Shown: positions 1 to 7,708, counted from the first letter of the stretch. The stretch: DNA of 11,839 bases from CAZAIO01 sp964485235 (GCA_964485235.1 CAZAIO010000085.1:1-11839), one strand, 5' to 3'. The notes: generated by a model from the letters alone, not told the origin. Program-made: numbers and translations.

Positions 1-128
1 TAATATCATGAATGTTCTGAAACAACAGAGGATTAATAATAACCTATTCCATAATACACATGGATGAAACTGTGTATAAAAATGAACTTTTTTTATAAAA
101 ACTGAGTATATATTTGGTAGAGAAATAA

Positions 129-677
129 ATGACCGGTCAAAAGGAGAAATGGCAAACGGGAGATACGAGCGCTTTTGAGGCGCTTTACAACCAGTATAAA
201 TTACTGGTGTTCAAGACTGCATTTCTCATTACCGGGCATAAGGAAGAAGCGGAAGATATACTTCAGGAGGTATTTGTATCGGTGTGGAAGTCGCGTGATA
301 CATATAATCCGGCAAAAGGGAAATTGACCACATGGTTACATGCGATCACAGTCAACCATTGCAGCACCCGTAAACGTAAGAATAAACCTGCATTATCTCT
401 GGATGAAGTTATGCCCGTATTGTCGGAAATAAACTCTCCGGATGATCCGGAACAAACCGCGATGAATAAACAGGAATATGAGGCTTTAATTAACATGATG
501 AACAGGCTTGATGCCAGACATCGTATAGTGTTAGTGCTTCGCTATTTTAATGAACTATCATATGATGAGATTGCGCATGTTGCCGGTATTCCTCTTGGTA
601 CAGTGAAATCAAGAATCAATCACGCACTAAAATATTTAAAAGACCAGTTTATTATTCAGGGACAAGAGGCGTTATAG
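129..677 (+). CDS. ECF-type RNA polymerase sigma factor (sigma-70 family)
   Basis: This 182-residue protein should direct RNA polymerase to a small regulon in response to an envelope signal. Region 2 spans about residues 16-83: an FEALYNQY helix, the DILQEVFVSVW core-binding/-10 recognition helix, and a TWLHAITVN segment ending in a basic patch (RKRK). Region 4 spans about 118-172 and contains the HTH (LSYDEIAHVAGIPLGTVKSR) that reads the -35 element. There is no region 1.1 or 3, and the length is normal for ECF factors. The ATG at 129 is preceded by only a weak purine run (GGTAGAG). The stop lies 3 nt before the next gene, which encodes a zinc-finger anti-sigma-like protein, so the two are almost certainly co-transcribed and form a sigma/anti-sigma pair. 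The family assignment is secure; the ECF subgroup and the regulon cannot be read from this sequence. Confidence 0.95.
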   Translation: MTGQKEKWQTGDTSAFEALYNQYKLLVFKTAFLITGHKEEAEDILQEVFVSVWKSRDTYNPAKGKLTTWLHAITVNHCSTRKRKNKPALSLDEVMPVLSEINSPDDPEQTAMNKQEYEALINMMNRLDARHRIVLVLRYFNELSYDEIAHVAGIPLGTVKSRINHALKYLKDQFIIQGQEAL

Positions 678-680
678 TCA

Positions 681-2210
681 ATGGTAGATAAATCGATTGA
701 CTGCAAGAAAATAGAAGGGCTGCTTGCCGCTTATATCGACGGGGAAGTAACCCCCGAAGAGAAAGAGCTTATCGAGCGTCATATAGCCGATTGTCGAAAA
801 TGTAGCGACGAGTTAGTGTCGATGACCCGGGTCCGTGATGGACTTCGCACTATTTTCAAGGCGAGGACGTCTGAATTGGACCTGCCGCCCCGGACATGGG
901 AAAAACTACAGGGACGAATAATGGCAGAGGCGAAACCCTCCTTCTGGGAAAAACTGGGGGAACTTGTGCCGAAAAGTACGGCATGGCGTGCAGCATTATC
1001 CACTGCGGCAGTAGCGATTATTATTATTTTAGCAGTGGTATTACGTATGAGCGGAACTGCTTCAGCGCCCGGTGGAGAAAATCAGGTATATGATCAGGAA
1101 GGAACATATTTTGGAAAAAGCAGTACATCGATTGCTGAAGCCCCTCCCGCACCTGCAACTGCGCCGTCAGAAGAGGAATCGAATGCGCGGGGATATAGAT
1201 TGACGACTCCCTCAACCCCGCAGGAGCCTGCTTTAACGACACCTGCTCCGGCACCGCCGGTTATGACGGATAGTGATGGACATGAATCTGTGCTTCAATC
1301 GGCTGGCGGCGGCGAGATCGACCGGATGATAGTACAAACGGGAAACATGCAGTTGATAGTTGATGATGTGCTTTCTGCCATCGACAAGATTATGGGCATT
1401 ACAGACCAGGTAAACGGTTATGTTGTTTCATCAAATAGCTGGATTGAGGGTGAGCGGGTATACGGATCGATTTCTATACGAGTGCCTTCGGACCATTTCA
1501 ATGAGGTTGTCAATTCATTGGGTGATATGGCGGTCGAAGTAAAATCACAGAATGTATATAGCACTGATGTAACCGAGGAATATGTCGATTTGCAGGCAAG
1601 GAAACAAAACCTCGAAGCGACAGAACAACAGTTACTTCACATAATGGAAAAAGCTGAAAAAGTAGATGATATTCTGGATGTTCAGCGGGAACTTACCAGT
1701 ACACGTGAGGAAATCGAACGTATAAAAGGGCGAATGCAATATCTGGAGCAGACGTCTCAGACATCGCTTATTGAAGTGCAACTTGAGCAAGCAAAACTGG
1801 ATATCAAGCTGAATGCGAGCTCACGAAATGTGAATAAAGGCGACGATGTATGGTTTGAGGCGATAATTGCCGGCGGGTTCCAGCCTTACAGCTATGAATG
1901 GGACTTTGGAGATGGCACGAATAGTACTGAAAGTAATCCGAGACATGTTTATAAAGCATCGGGAAGTTATACTGTAACGCTTACGGTAACCGATGATAAA
2001 GGGAATACAGATACTGAGATCCGGGAAGACTATATCACCGTAATACCGGCATGGAGGGCAGGTACAACGGTCAATAGTGCATGGAACAGCCTGATGTCTT
2101 TTGGCCATGGACTGGTCAATCTATTGATCTGGATCGGTATATACAGTCCGGTATGGCTAATTGCCGGCGGTTTGATCTTCTGGTTCTGGCGGCGGCGGAA
2201 AAAAAATTAA
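681..2210 (+). CDS. Membrane anti-sigma-like protein: zf-HC2, DUF4349 and PKD domains
   Basis: This 509-residue protein is probably the membrane-bound regulator of the sigma factor encoded just upstream. The N-terminus (about 5-45) is an anti-sigma zinc finger with C8 and H34-x3-C38-x2-C41. A first membrane helix lies near 104-121. A Pro/Ala/Thr-rich linker (about 150-197) leads to a DUF4349 domain (about 212-370) that includes a long charged coiled coil (about 300-360). A PKD beta-sandwich follows (about 378-455, with the hallmark WDFGDGT at 407-413). A second hydrophobic segment (about 478-503) ends in RRRKKN. The predicted topology is finger inside, DUF4349 and PKD outside, short basic tail inside. 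The ATG is preceded by AGAGG about 12 nt upstream, inside the end of the sigma gene, which suggests coupled translation. Anti-sigma action is inferred from the finger and the gene order; the outside signal is unknown. Confidence 0.88.
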   Translation: MVDKSIDCKKIEGLLAAYIDGEVTPEEKELIERHIADCRKCSDELVSMTRVRDGLRTIFKARTSELDLPPRTWEKLQGRIMAEAKPSFWEKLGELVPKSTAWRAALSTAAVAIIIILAVVLRMSGTASAPGGENQVYDQEGTYFGKSSTSIAEAPPAPATAPSEEESNARGYRLTTPSTPQEPALTTPAPAPPVMTDSDGHESVLQSAGGGEIDRMIVQTGNMQLIVDDVLSAIDKIMGITDQVNGYVVSSNSWIEGERVYGSISIRVPSDHFNEVVNSLGDMAVEVKSQNVYSTDVTEEYVDLQARKQNLEATEQQLLHIMEKAEKVDDILDVQRELTSTREEIERIKGRMQYLEQTSQTSLIEVQLEQAKLDIKLNASSRNVNKGDDVWFEAIIAGGFQPYSYEWDFGDGTNSTESNPRHVYKASGSYTVTLTVTDDKGNTDTEIREDYITVIPAWRAGTTVNSAWNSLMSFGHGLVNLLIWIGIYSPVWLIAGGLIFWFWRRRKKN

Positions 2211-2264
2211 TCATCTCCGCTCAATAACTCGAATAACAATTCCTTTCATTTATTGGATATATAT

Positions 2265-2291
2265 TTCCCTCTAAGTATTATATTGGGGGAA
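2265..2291 (+). terminator. Possible weak terminator hairpin after the sigma/anti-sigma operon
   Basis: TTCCCTC and GGGGGAA can form a 7-bp stem (one T-G wobble) around a 13-nt AT-rich loop, about 55 nt after the stop of the anti-sigma-like gene. Only a short TTT follows, so this is a weak candidate. Confidence 0.3.
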
Positions 2292-2372
2292 TTTGTCCGC
2301 AAAATAATAAGGAAAACAGCAGAATCTATTAAGTTCAAAAATATGCCTGGTATTATACACGATATAAAGGGA

Positions 2373-2401
2373 CCTGGATTTACTTGTTGAGTAAATCCAG
2401 G
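2373..2401 (-). terminator. Perfect inverted repeat at the 3' end of the MauE/TlpA fusion gene
   Basis: CCTGGATTTAC and GTAAATCCAGG form a perfect 11-bp stem with a 7-nt loop. The repeat overlaps the last codons and stop (2380-2382) of the minus-strand gene. Reading on the minus strand it is followed by TCCCTTTAT, a poor U-tract. It could act as a terminator or a 3'-end stabilising hairpin, and could serve both converging transcripts. Confidence 0.5.
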
Positions 2402-4113
2402 AAAATATTAACAAGCTCTTCGCTGGAATTGAAATGTGCGTCTATCAACTGAATAATACCGTTACTATCTATAAAGAATGTGGTCGGTACACCGGTAACC
2501 CCGTAAAGGTCGGTTACCGTTCTATCGGGATCATAGAGAACAGGAACTGAAAGTTTTTCACTCTCAATGAAGCTGGCTACTATATCTTCCCGTCCTCCTG
2601 TATGTATGTCGAGAATCATAGTACGGTCCAAAGGTAGCATTTTGAACGTTTCTTCTATTATTGGAAGTTCCTGTCTACAGCCGGGGCAGGAAACCATCCA
2701 GAAATTTAGCATAACGCATTTTCCTGAATAATCGCTAAGGCTTATAGCATCGCCGTTGACGGTATGCAATGTGAAATCGGGTGCCTGCTTTCCAATTTCC
2801 GGGCCGACTAACAGCGAGAACGTATATATTTCTTCAGAAACGGCCTGATTATTTTCATTGTCGGTTGATTTAACTATATAGCTGTAAGTTGCCTCGGGCA
2901 CCAATGCAGTCAAGTGAATACGGTGTTCAGTAGTAAATGCAGCGTTTATTTCCTTGCTCCGGTTTGAAGATCCTGATATCCAATATTCGATTTCGCCGTT
3001 GGTGGGAATATTTGTAGTCCATGCAATTGATACATCCTGGTCGCTTAAATAGTTTACATGGACATCGCTTATGACCGGTTTGCCGATATCCGGCGGAAGT
3101 GTCCTGAAGAAATTATTAGCCAGCACATCGCTATAGTTCGGTATGCCTTTTGGCAGGATACGAAAGTAATATATAGTATCAGGTTTAAGCTGATCGAGCG
3201 TCATCGAGTGTACCGTGTTTTCTACCGGGTCTGTCCAGATCCTGATTGTGGCGTTTTCCGAATCGTATATTTGTACGCTTGTGAAAGTATATTCATCGGT
3301 AGTCCATGAAATGACGACACTGTTTTCTGTAATGTCCGTTATTGCAAGATTTGAAACAGGTATCGATGTATCATTTGCTTCTGTTCTTAACGAATGAGCA
3401 GTATTGGCGACTATTACTATACCAAAGATGACAAGCAGTATTCCCAGGACACAAAAGCCTAAAAATAATATATTAGGATGCTTCTCCTGTCTGAAAGTTT
3501 TGGTCAAATTCTGTATATTTATATGTTGTAGGATATTATCTCTGATTTTTGCTACCACCGGTCGGCTCTTTCGTGCAAATTCCGTCAGCCAGTGCCTGCT
3601 TGAAAAGAAATTATCCGGATAAACGAATATCACTATCAATGCGCAGCAAAACAGTACAATATCATAGATCAGCGATTGAACCGGAGAAAGGGCACCGAAT
3701 ATACGTTCCCACATACCAAAACAGTCCGCACAGGTACTGAAACGTCCCTGACTGATTGACCAGATATTGGTTCCCAGGAATGAAGCAAGTAGCGGTATAT
3801 AAAGTACAGCCATAAGACGCGGCATAAAACCGATAAGAATCAGCAGTCCTAATAGCAGTTCCGCCCACGGTATAAGATGTGGAATAAGTATGTGATAGAG
3901 GAAATAAACGGTTTCCGGAGTGAGCATGAAAGAGGGAATTAGTGTATTAATAAAACCGACTACCTGCTCGGGCACTTCCTCCAAACCGAAGATTTTACCG
4001 GTACCGGAAACGAGAAATGTCAGCCCTATAACAAGGATGGCAACAAGGCTAACGATGTTTCTATCGATTTTCCTGAAATCAAAATTAAATCTAATGTTCT
4101 TTAAATTTATCAT
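2380..4113 (-). CDS. MauE/DoxX-type membrane domain fused to Fn3-like repeats and a TlpA-type thioredoxin
   Basis: This 577-residue protein is probably a membrane thiol-disulfide relay. Residues about 20-165 form a four-helix MauE/DoxX-like domain (helices near 20-42, 68-96, 100-118, 147-165) with a CxxC, C128-A-D-C131, between helices 3 and 4. A fifth helix (about 215-236) leads to two Fn3-like modules (about 253-338 and 344-432). The C-terminus (about 440-577) is a TlpA/AhpC-TSA-type thioredoxin domain with C476-P-G-C479 and the cis-proline loop GVP at 541-543. With the N-terminus inside, both CxxC pairs fall on the outer face of the membrane, so the membrane domain could pass electrons to, or oxidise, the thioredoxin domain. 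MauE is known to be needed for disulfide-rich methylamine dehydrogenase. The direction of electron flow and the substrates here are unknown. There is no clear Shine-Dalgarno before the ATG, but a promoter lies about 60 nt upstream. Confidence 0.87.
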   Translation of the reverse strand: MINLKNIRFNFDFRKIDRNIVSLVAILVIGLTFLVSGTGKIFGLEEVPEQVVGFINTLIPSFMLTPETVYFLYHILIPHLIPWAELLLGLLILIGFMPRLMAVLYIPLLASFLGTNIWSISQGRFSTCADCFGMWERIFGALSPVQSLIYDIVLFCCALIVIFVYPDNFFSSRHWLTEFARKSRPVVAKIRDNILQHINIQNLTKTFRQEKHPNILFLGFCVLGILLVIFGIVIVANTAHSLRTEANDTSIPVSNLAITDITENSVVISWTTDEYTFTSVQIYDSENATIRIWTDPVENTVHSMTLDQLKPDTIYYFRILPKGIPNYSDVLANNFFRTLPPDIGKPVISDVHVNYLSDQDVSIAWTTNIPTNGEIEYWISGSSNRSKEINAAFTTEHRIHLTALVPEATYSYIVKSTDNENNQAVSEEIYTFSLLVGPEIGKQAPDFTLHTVNGDAISLSDYSGKCVMLNFWMVSCPGCRQELPIIEETFKMLPLDRTMILDIHTGGREDIVASFIESEKLSVPVLYDPDRTVTDLYGVTGVPTTFFIDSNGIIQLIDAHFNSSEELVNIFLDLLNK

Positions 4114-4180
4114 GGAATATATAATATTACAGATATTACATTTTCATTTATTCAAAATAATTTAATTTCTCTTATTTTAG

Positions 4181-4210
4181 ATTATAGTGGTGAAGATACC
4201 GAAACTACAA
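4181..4210 (-). promoter_or_regulatory. Sigma-70-type promoter for the MauE/TlpA fusion gene
   Basis: On the minus strand the -10 is TATAAT (4181-4186, perfect consensus) and the -35 is TTGTAG (4205-4210), with an 18-nt spacer. The start would be near 4174, giving a leader of about 60 nt before the ATG at 4113. The -35 matches only at TTG. Confidence 0.45.
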
Positions 4211-4251
4211 ATAATAAAAAAGGGCGCTTGATAGCCAATCCTTTATTATCA

Positions 4252-4289
4252 GGTAAATATTGTTGGCCATTCACAATTGAATATTTCCC
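4252..4289. repeat. Imperfect inverted repeat upstream of the fusion-gene promoter
   Basis: GGTAAATATT and AATATTTCCC pair over 9 of 10 positions. Inside the loop, ATTGT and ACAAT offer an alternative, overlapping pairing. It lies 42 nt upstream of the -35 of the fusion gene. It may be a binding site or a decayed hairpin; no function can be assigned. Confidence 0.3.
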
Positions 4290-4368
4290 TGACGTATAAA
4301 ACTATGTACATTCATATTTTCGAACCGGTTATATCTACTAACGTATCGAACGGCAAAAACGTGTATAT

Positions 4369-4403
4369 AAAAAATTGCCATAAACCTGATTGTTTATAGC
4401 AAT
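4369..4403 (-). terminator. Intrinsic terminator downstream of the SDR (TIGR01777) gene
   Basis: On the minus strand a 12-bp stem with one mismatch (arms 4392-4403 and 4374-4385, 6-nt loop) is followed directly by a run of T (4369-4374, then TATATA). It lies about 130 nt past the stop of the gene ending at 4532. It has the right shape and polarity, although the stem is AT-rich. Confidence 0.6.
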
Positions 4404-4531
4404 CATTTTATCAGCAAACACCGAATATACGTATCTACATCAGCAAACTTTAATTTAACTCCCGGTTATTATTATAGAAACCGCTTATTCGTATGTCAAA
4501 GCCTCGCGCTGTCTATAACAGTCAATTGATG

Positions 4532-5458
4532 CTATACCCGGCAATTAGTATCGGATAAAAGTTCGGAAAGAGCTTTATCCAAATCGGGATATAAAAAAGA
4601 ATAACCTGCATCTATAAGTTTCTGTGGAATAACCCTTTGCCCGTTAAGAAATGAGGAGGAAAATTCACCTGCAACAAATTTCAATATAGACGCCGGTATG
4701 GAAGGTACTATTGCTTTTTTATGCATATGTTGCCTTATCAATCGCATCATATCCTTATTACGGACAGGATTCGGTGATGATATATTGACAGGTCCGTTAA
4801 TAGTAGTATTTTTTATAAGAAATAGAAAAGCCTTGATAACATCGTTTTTATGTATCCATGATGTCCATTGTGTTCCATTACCCCATGCACTACCAATACC
4901 AAATTTTGAAATAGTAACAAGTCCAGGCAATGCGCCTCCGTCAGTTCCGAATACCTGACCGAGACGGCATATCACGACACGGGCACCAAAATTGTGTGCT
5001 TTAGATGCTTCGAATTCCCATTGCTTTGCCATTTCTGCGAGAAAACCTTTTCCCGGCGGGCTATCTTCATTGAGAAATTCGTCCCCATGGTAACCATAAT
5101 ATCCTACACCTGATACACTTAAAAGGAGAATCTGTTGCATTTGCTCTTTCGCAATGCTTTCTACCAGGTTTTTTGTGGTTAAAATCCGGCTGTTAGTTAT
5201 CTCCATCCGGTTTTTCTTATTCCATCGTCTGAAGATAGATGTGCCGGCGAGATTGACAATGACCTGATGCCCGGCTATTTTTTCCTGCCATACACCCTTT
5301 ACGGTAGGGTCGCATTCCAGAAACAAGATATGTGTATCCTTTAATGTTTCCCCTTTTCTCCTTCGTGTCAATATGGTGATGTCATGTCCCTGAGATGCAA
5401 GTGCTACTGCGAGCGTACTTCCAATAAATCCTGTTCCGCCGCTAATTGCTATTTTCAT
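4532..5458 (-). CDS. TIGR01777 / YfcH-like SDR-family NAD(P)-dependent epimerase-type protein
   Basis: This 308-residue protein belongs to the extended short-chain dehydrogenase group named TIGR01777 (E. coli YfcH, human SDR39U1). The Rossmann nucleotide-binding loop GGTGFIG is at 7-13, followed by a basic TRRRK at 31-35, which hints at NADP(H) preference. NLAG (69-72), the SVSGVGYYG segment (114-122) and WIHKND (201-206) are family hallmarks. The C-terminal part (about 252-298) matches the small DUF1731 domain, including GQRVIP and a G-Y/F-x-F-x-Y/F-P-D-L motif. The length is normal. AAGG lies about 8 nt before the ATG. The reaction is unknown; older annotations call such proteins cell-division inhibitors (SulA-like) on weak grounds. 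It is divergent from the DUF2071 gene across a 92-nt gap and is followed by an intrinsic terminator, so it is probably monocistronic. Confidence 0.93.
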   Translation of the reverse strand: MKIAISGGTGFIGSTLAVALASQGHDITILTRRRKGETLKDTHILFLECDPTVKGVWQEKIAGHQVIVNLAGTSIFRRWNKKNRMEITNSRILTTKNLVESIAKEQMQQILLLSVSGVGYYGYHGDEFLNEDSPPGKGFLAEMAKQWEFEASKAHNFGARVVICRLGQVFGTDGGALPGLVTISKFGIGSAWGNGTQWTSWIHKNDVIKAFLFLIKNTTINGPVNISSPNPVRNKDMMRLIRQHMHKKAIVPSIPASILKFVAGEFSSSFLNGQRVIPQKLIDAGYSFLYPDLDKALSELLSDTNCRV

Positions 5459-5550
5459 TTAAAATACCTTCAGTTGAAGACTATTGTGGTGTTCATAAGA
5501 GATATTATAAACTGATAATATTATAATAGAAATGATGATGGTGGTGAACT
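5459..5550. promoter_or_regulatory. Divergent promoter region for the SDR and DUF2071 genes
   Basis: This very AT-rich 92-nt gap must contain promoters for both divergent genes. A plus-strand TATAAT lies at 5522-5527 and a minus-strand TATAAT-like box lies in ATTATAAA near 5504-5511. Neither has a convincing -35. The segment also carries two near-copies of an ATATTATA motif. Confidence 0.3.
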
Positions 5551-6279
5551 GTGTCTGATGTTGTGAATAAACCATTTTGTATAGAAATGGTGCTTAACAA
5601 TGTAGTTTATATTTCTTATCTGGTGCCTTTGGAGAATGTCCGTCCTTTTATTCCCGCTCTTTTACCGCTCGCAATTGTAGAAAGAAATTCCGTATTTGTA
5701 TCTGTTGTGATAATTCGTTGTACCAGAGTTCACCTCAAGTTTGTCCCGATACCTCAATTCGATTATTACCAGTTTAATGTAAGGACATATGTAACCGACC
5801 CATATACAGGAAGACAGGCTGTATATTTCTTAAAAAGCGGTGTGACTTCAAGTCTAATTTCTCAGTTTACCCGTCCGTTCGGTCTTTCCTGGCAGCATAT
5901 CGACCTCATAACATATATAGAGGAAAGCAACGATTATACGCATTTTGATGTGAAAGGCTATTGGAATGGTGATGTGTCCGTTCATATTAATAGCGAAAAA
6001 CCGGCTGATTTTACTGTGGAACCATTTTCATCTACAAACGAAGCTGTGAACTATCTTATACGCCCGCTTATCGGTTTCTATCAGTGGGGAAACCGTACAG
6101 GGAGGTTTGAAATCAGGCATCCTGAAGTTTCTCCCGATGTGATGAAATTGGACTTTTTAAATATCCGTATGCTTGAAGAAATGAGTATTTTTCGTTCAAC
6201 CAATCTTCTTATACCACACAACGTTTTTCATGTTAGAGAAGCACAGTTTTCAATCTATCTCCCACCGCGAAGAATATAA
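5551..6279 (+). CDS. DUF2071 / YqjF-like protein
   Basis: This 242-residue soluble protein resembles the DUF2071 (YqjF) family, whose fold is related to acetoacetate decarboxylase. Visible hallmarks are the opening ISYLVPLENVRPFIP (bulky side chains that cap the fold), FNVRTYVTDPYTGRQAVYFL at about 75-94, the RPFGLSWQHIDL segment around 110-121, and a late PHNVFHVRE strand. No lysine equivalent to the Schiff-base residue of acetoacetate decarboxylase could be pinned down by eye, so catalysis should not be assumed. The start is GTG at 5551, because an in-frame TGA lies two codons upstream (5545-5547). GGTGG sits about 8 nt before it and is a modest ribosome binding site. The next gene is only 62 nt away on the same strand and may be co-transcribed. 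The biological role of the family is unknown. Confidence 0.82.
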   Translation: MSDVVNKPFCIEMVLNNVVYISYLVPLENVRPFIPALLPLAIVERNSVFVSVVIIRCTRVHLKFVPIPQFDYYQFNVRTYVTDPYTGRQAVYFLKSGVTSSLISQFTRPFGLSWQHIDLITYIEESNDYTHFDVKGYWNGDVSVHINSEKPADFTVEPFSSTNEAVNYLIRPLIGFYQWGNRTGRFEIRHPEVSPDVMKLDFLNIRMLEEMSIFRSTNLLIPHNVFHVREAQFSIYLPPRRI

Positions 6280-6341
6280 ATAATTAAAATGATTACGTTA
6301 CGACCTGGTTATAAATAATAATAAATCAGGGGGAATGAAGT

Positions 6342-6779
6342 ATGTGGATAATTATCGGGCTGGTTGCAGGTGTCTTAGCCGGTATAGGGATGATTGCCGT
6401 ATCAGAAGCCGGATATCGACTGGGTATTATAAAATCTAACCTGATAATAGTAGACGGATCATTTGCAATACGGTTATTGAATAAATCATCGAGCGTATTT
6501 AAGGTATACGTTACGGGCATATTAATTCATGTCGTCACAAGTTTAGCTTTTGGCTTTGTTTATGTAGTACTCGCATATTTACTGAATTTCGATACTCATT
6601 TAATGACGGCTTTTGTGCCTTATATCGTGTTTTTATGGCTTGCCATGTTATTTGTAGCTCTTCCTGTTGCAGGTCAGGGAATAATTGGAAATAAGCTTGG
6701 AAAATTTGCATGGTTAGAGCAGTTTGTATTGCATGGTGTCTATGGCTTGATATTCTGGTGGGCACTCTATTTAGGTTAA
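6342..6779 (+). CDS. Small polytopic membrane protein of unknown function
   Basis: I do not recognise this 145-residue protein. It is strongly hydrophobic, with four likely membrane helices (about 2-22, 53-80, 88-109 and 124-144). Between the first two lies a polar loop with KSN, VDGSFAIRLLNK and other charged residues. The glycines in helix 1 (GLVAGVLAGIG) suggest tight helix packing. There are no cysteines and no obvious catalytic motif. The start is well supported: AGGGGG (6328-6333) sits 8 nt before the ATG. It lies 62 nt after the DUF2071 gene and 65 nt before the MutY-like gene, all on the plus strand, so a loose operon is possible. Four-helix membrane proteins of this size occur in several DUF families, and I cannot choose between them. 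Confidence 0.75.
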   Translation: MWIIIGLVAGVLAGIGMIAVSEAGYRLGIIKSNLIIVDGSFAIRLLNKSSSVFKVYVTGILIHVVTSLAFGFVYVVLAYLLNFDTHLMTAFVPYIVFLWLAMLFVALPVAGQGIIGNKLGKFAWLEQFVLHGVYGLIFWWALYLG

Positions 6780-6844
6780 TCCTGATGATTTGCCGGAAAT
6801 GATACAATTAAATAGAAGAATGGTTCGTATAGTCTACGGTTTTC

Positions 6845-7708
6845 ATGAAAGCAATATATAGTCCGCAAAGTTCGCAGGTAAAACTCACACCTGCAACAAT
6901 TCTGTTTTTTCAAAAGTTGATTTATAAGTATTACAGGTTACACGGGAGATCGTTTCCATGGAGAGATACCTCTGATCCATACCATATCCTTGTATCCGAA
7001 ATAATGCTTCAACAGACGCCGACAACAAGAGTGATAAGAAAATATGACGATTTCATCAGGGAATTCCCTGATTTTCATACTCTGGCATGTGCATCTATAG
7101 GGGATGTAGTCAGGATATGGAAGGGGCTCGGCTATAACCGGCGTGCGCTTGCCTTGAGGGAAACTGCTCAAATCGTTGTTGACAGGTATGACAATGTATT
7201 ACCTGATCAGCCGGAAGAGCTCATAATGTTACCCGGAATAGGCCGTTATACCGCTGCCGCAATTGTTGCTTTTGCATATAACCGACCGACTATTTTCATT
7301 GAGACGAACATCAGGGATGTATTTATACATTTGTTTTTTTCCAGGCGGGAAAGTATCTCAGACCGTGAAATTTTACCGTTTATAGAGCTGACATTAGACA
7401 GGAATAATCCAAGACACTGGTATTATGCTTTGTTTGATTACGGTGCGATGCTGAAAACAAAGACCAATGAAAATATCAGAAGCGTTCATTATAAAAAGCA
7501 GAAGCCGTTTAAAGGTTCAAATCGGGAAGTACGCGGAAACATAATAGGATTGTTAATCGAGAATAGAAAGCTCTCATTATACGAAATTGCCCGGCATCTC
7601 AACATAAATTATATGGCAGTACGCGAAAATGCGATGCAATTGAGGAAAGAAGGATTTATTTCGGTTGACGATGAGAATATTTATTTAAATGGTAAAGCCG
7701 GGAAGTAA
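6845..7708 (+). CDS. MutY-like HhH-GPD DNA glycosylase lacking the Fe-S cluster
   Basis: This 287-residue protein belongs to the MutY/endonuclease III superfamily, which removes mispaired or damaged bases. The N-terminal catalytic part shows FPWRDTSDPYHILVSEIMLQQT (37-58), typical of MutY, with the conserved Glu at E52. The helix-hairpin-helix LPGIGRYTAAA is at 129-139, and a Tyr (Y135) replaces the lyase Lys of endonuclease III, so it should be monofunctional. The catalytic Asp position reads FIETNIR: E153 instead of Asp. The usual four-cysteine [4Fe-4S] motif after GAML is absent, replaced by a basic KKQKPFKGSNREVRG segment. The C-terminus (about 228-283) looks like a winged helix rather than the NUDIX-like 8-oxoG reader of MutY. 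I recall similar Glu-type, cluster-less homologues in other bacteria, so this is probably a subfamily, not a broken gene. The ATG at 6845 has no clear Shine-Dalgarno, and an in-frame stop lies just upstream (6830). Confidence 0.88.
   Translation: MKAIYSPQSSQVKLTPATILFFQKLIYKYYRLHGRSFPWRDTSDPYHILVSEIMLQQTPTTRVIRKYDDFIREFPDFHTLACASIGDVVRIWKGLGYNRRALALRETAQIVVDRYDNVLPDQPEELIMLPGIGRYTAAAIVAFAYNRPTIFIETNIRDVFIHLFFSRRESISDREILPFIELTLDRNNPRHWYYALFDYGAMLKTKTNENIRSVHYKKQKPFKGSNREVRGNIIGLLIENRKLSLYEIARHLNINYMAVRENAMQLRKEGFISVDDENIYLNGKAGK

Larger units (their letters stand above)
4114..4531. other. Gene-free spacer between two minus-strand genes
   Basis: This 418-nt AT-rich stretch has no convincing ORF. 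It holds the promoter of the fusion gene (4181-4210), an imperfect hairpin (4252-4289) and a terminator for the SDR gene (4369-4403). I recognise no RNA gene in it. Confidence 0.6.

Noticed and set aside
61..128. Possible ECF-type autoregulated promoter (GAAC near 84-87 and GTATA near 106-110) before the sigma gene
   Set aside because: The spacing is plausible but both boxes are too short and the region is too AT-rich to support a call.
4211..4240. Minus-strand T-run (CCC then six T) that might mark a second terminator
   Set aside because: The sequence before it can only form a 3-bp GGC/GCC stem.
6790..6818. Promoter TTGCCG-17-TAGAAG in front of the MutY-like gene
   Set aside because: Both boxes match consensus at only four positions, and the gene could be read from the upstream transcript.
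6845..7708. Pseudogene of mutY, because the Fe-S cysteines and catalytic Asp are missing
   Set aside because: The frame is intact, the core motifs are well kept and the replacement segments look ordered, which fits a subfamily better than decay.
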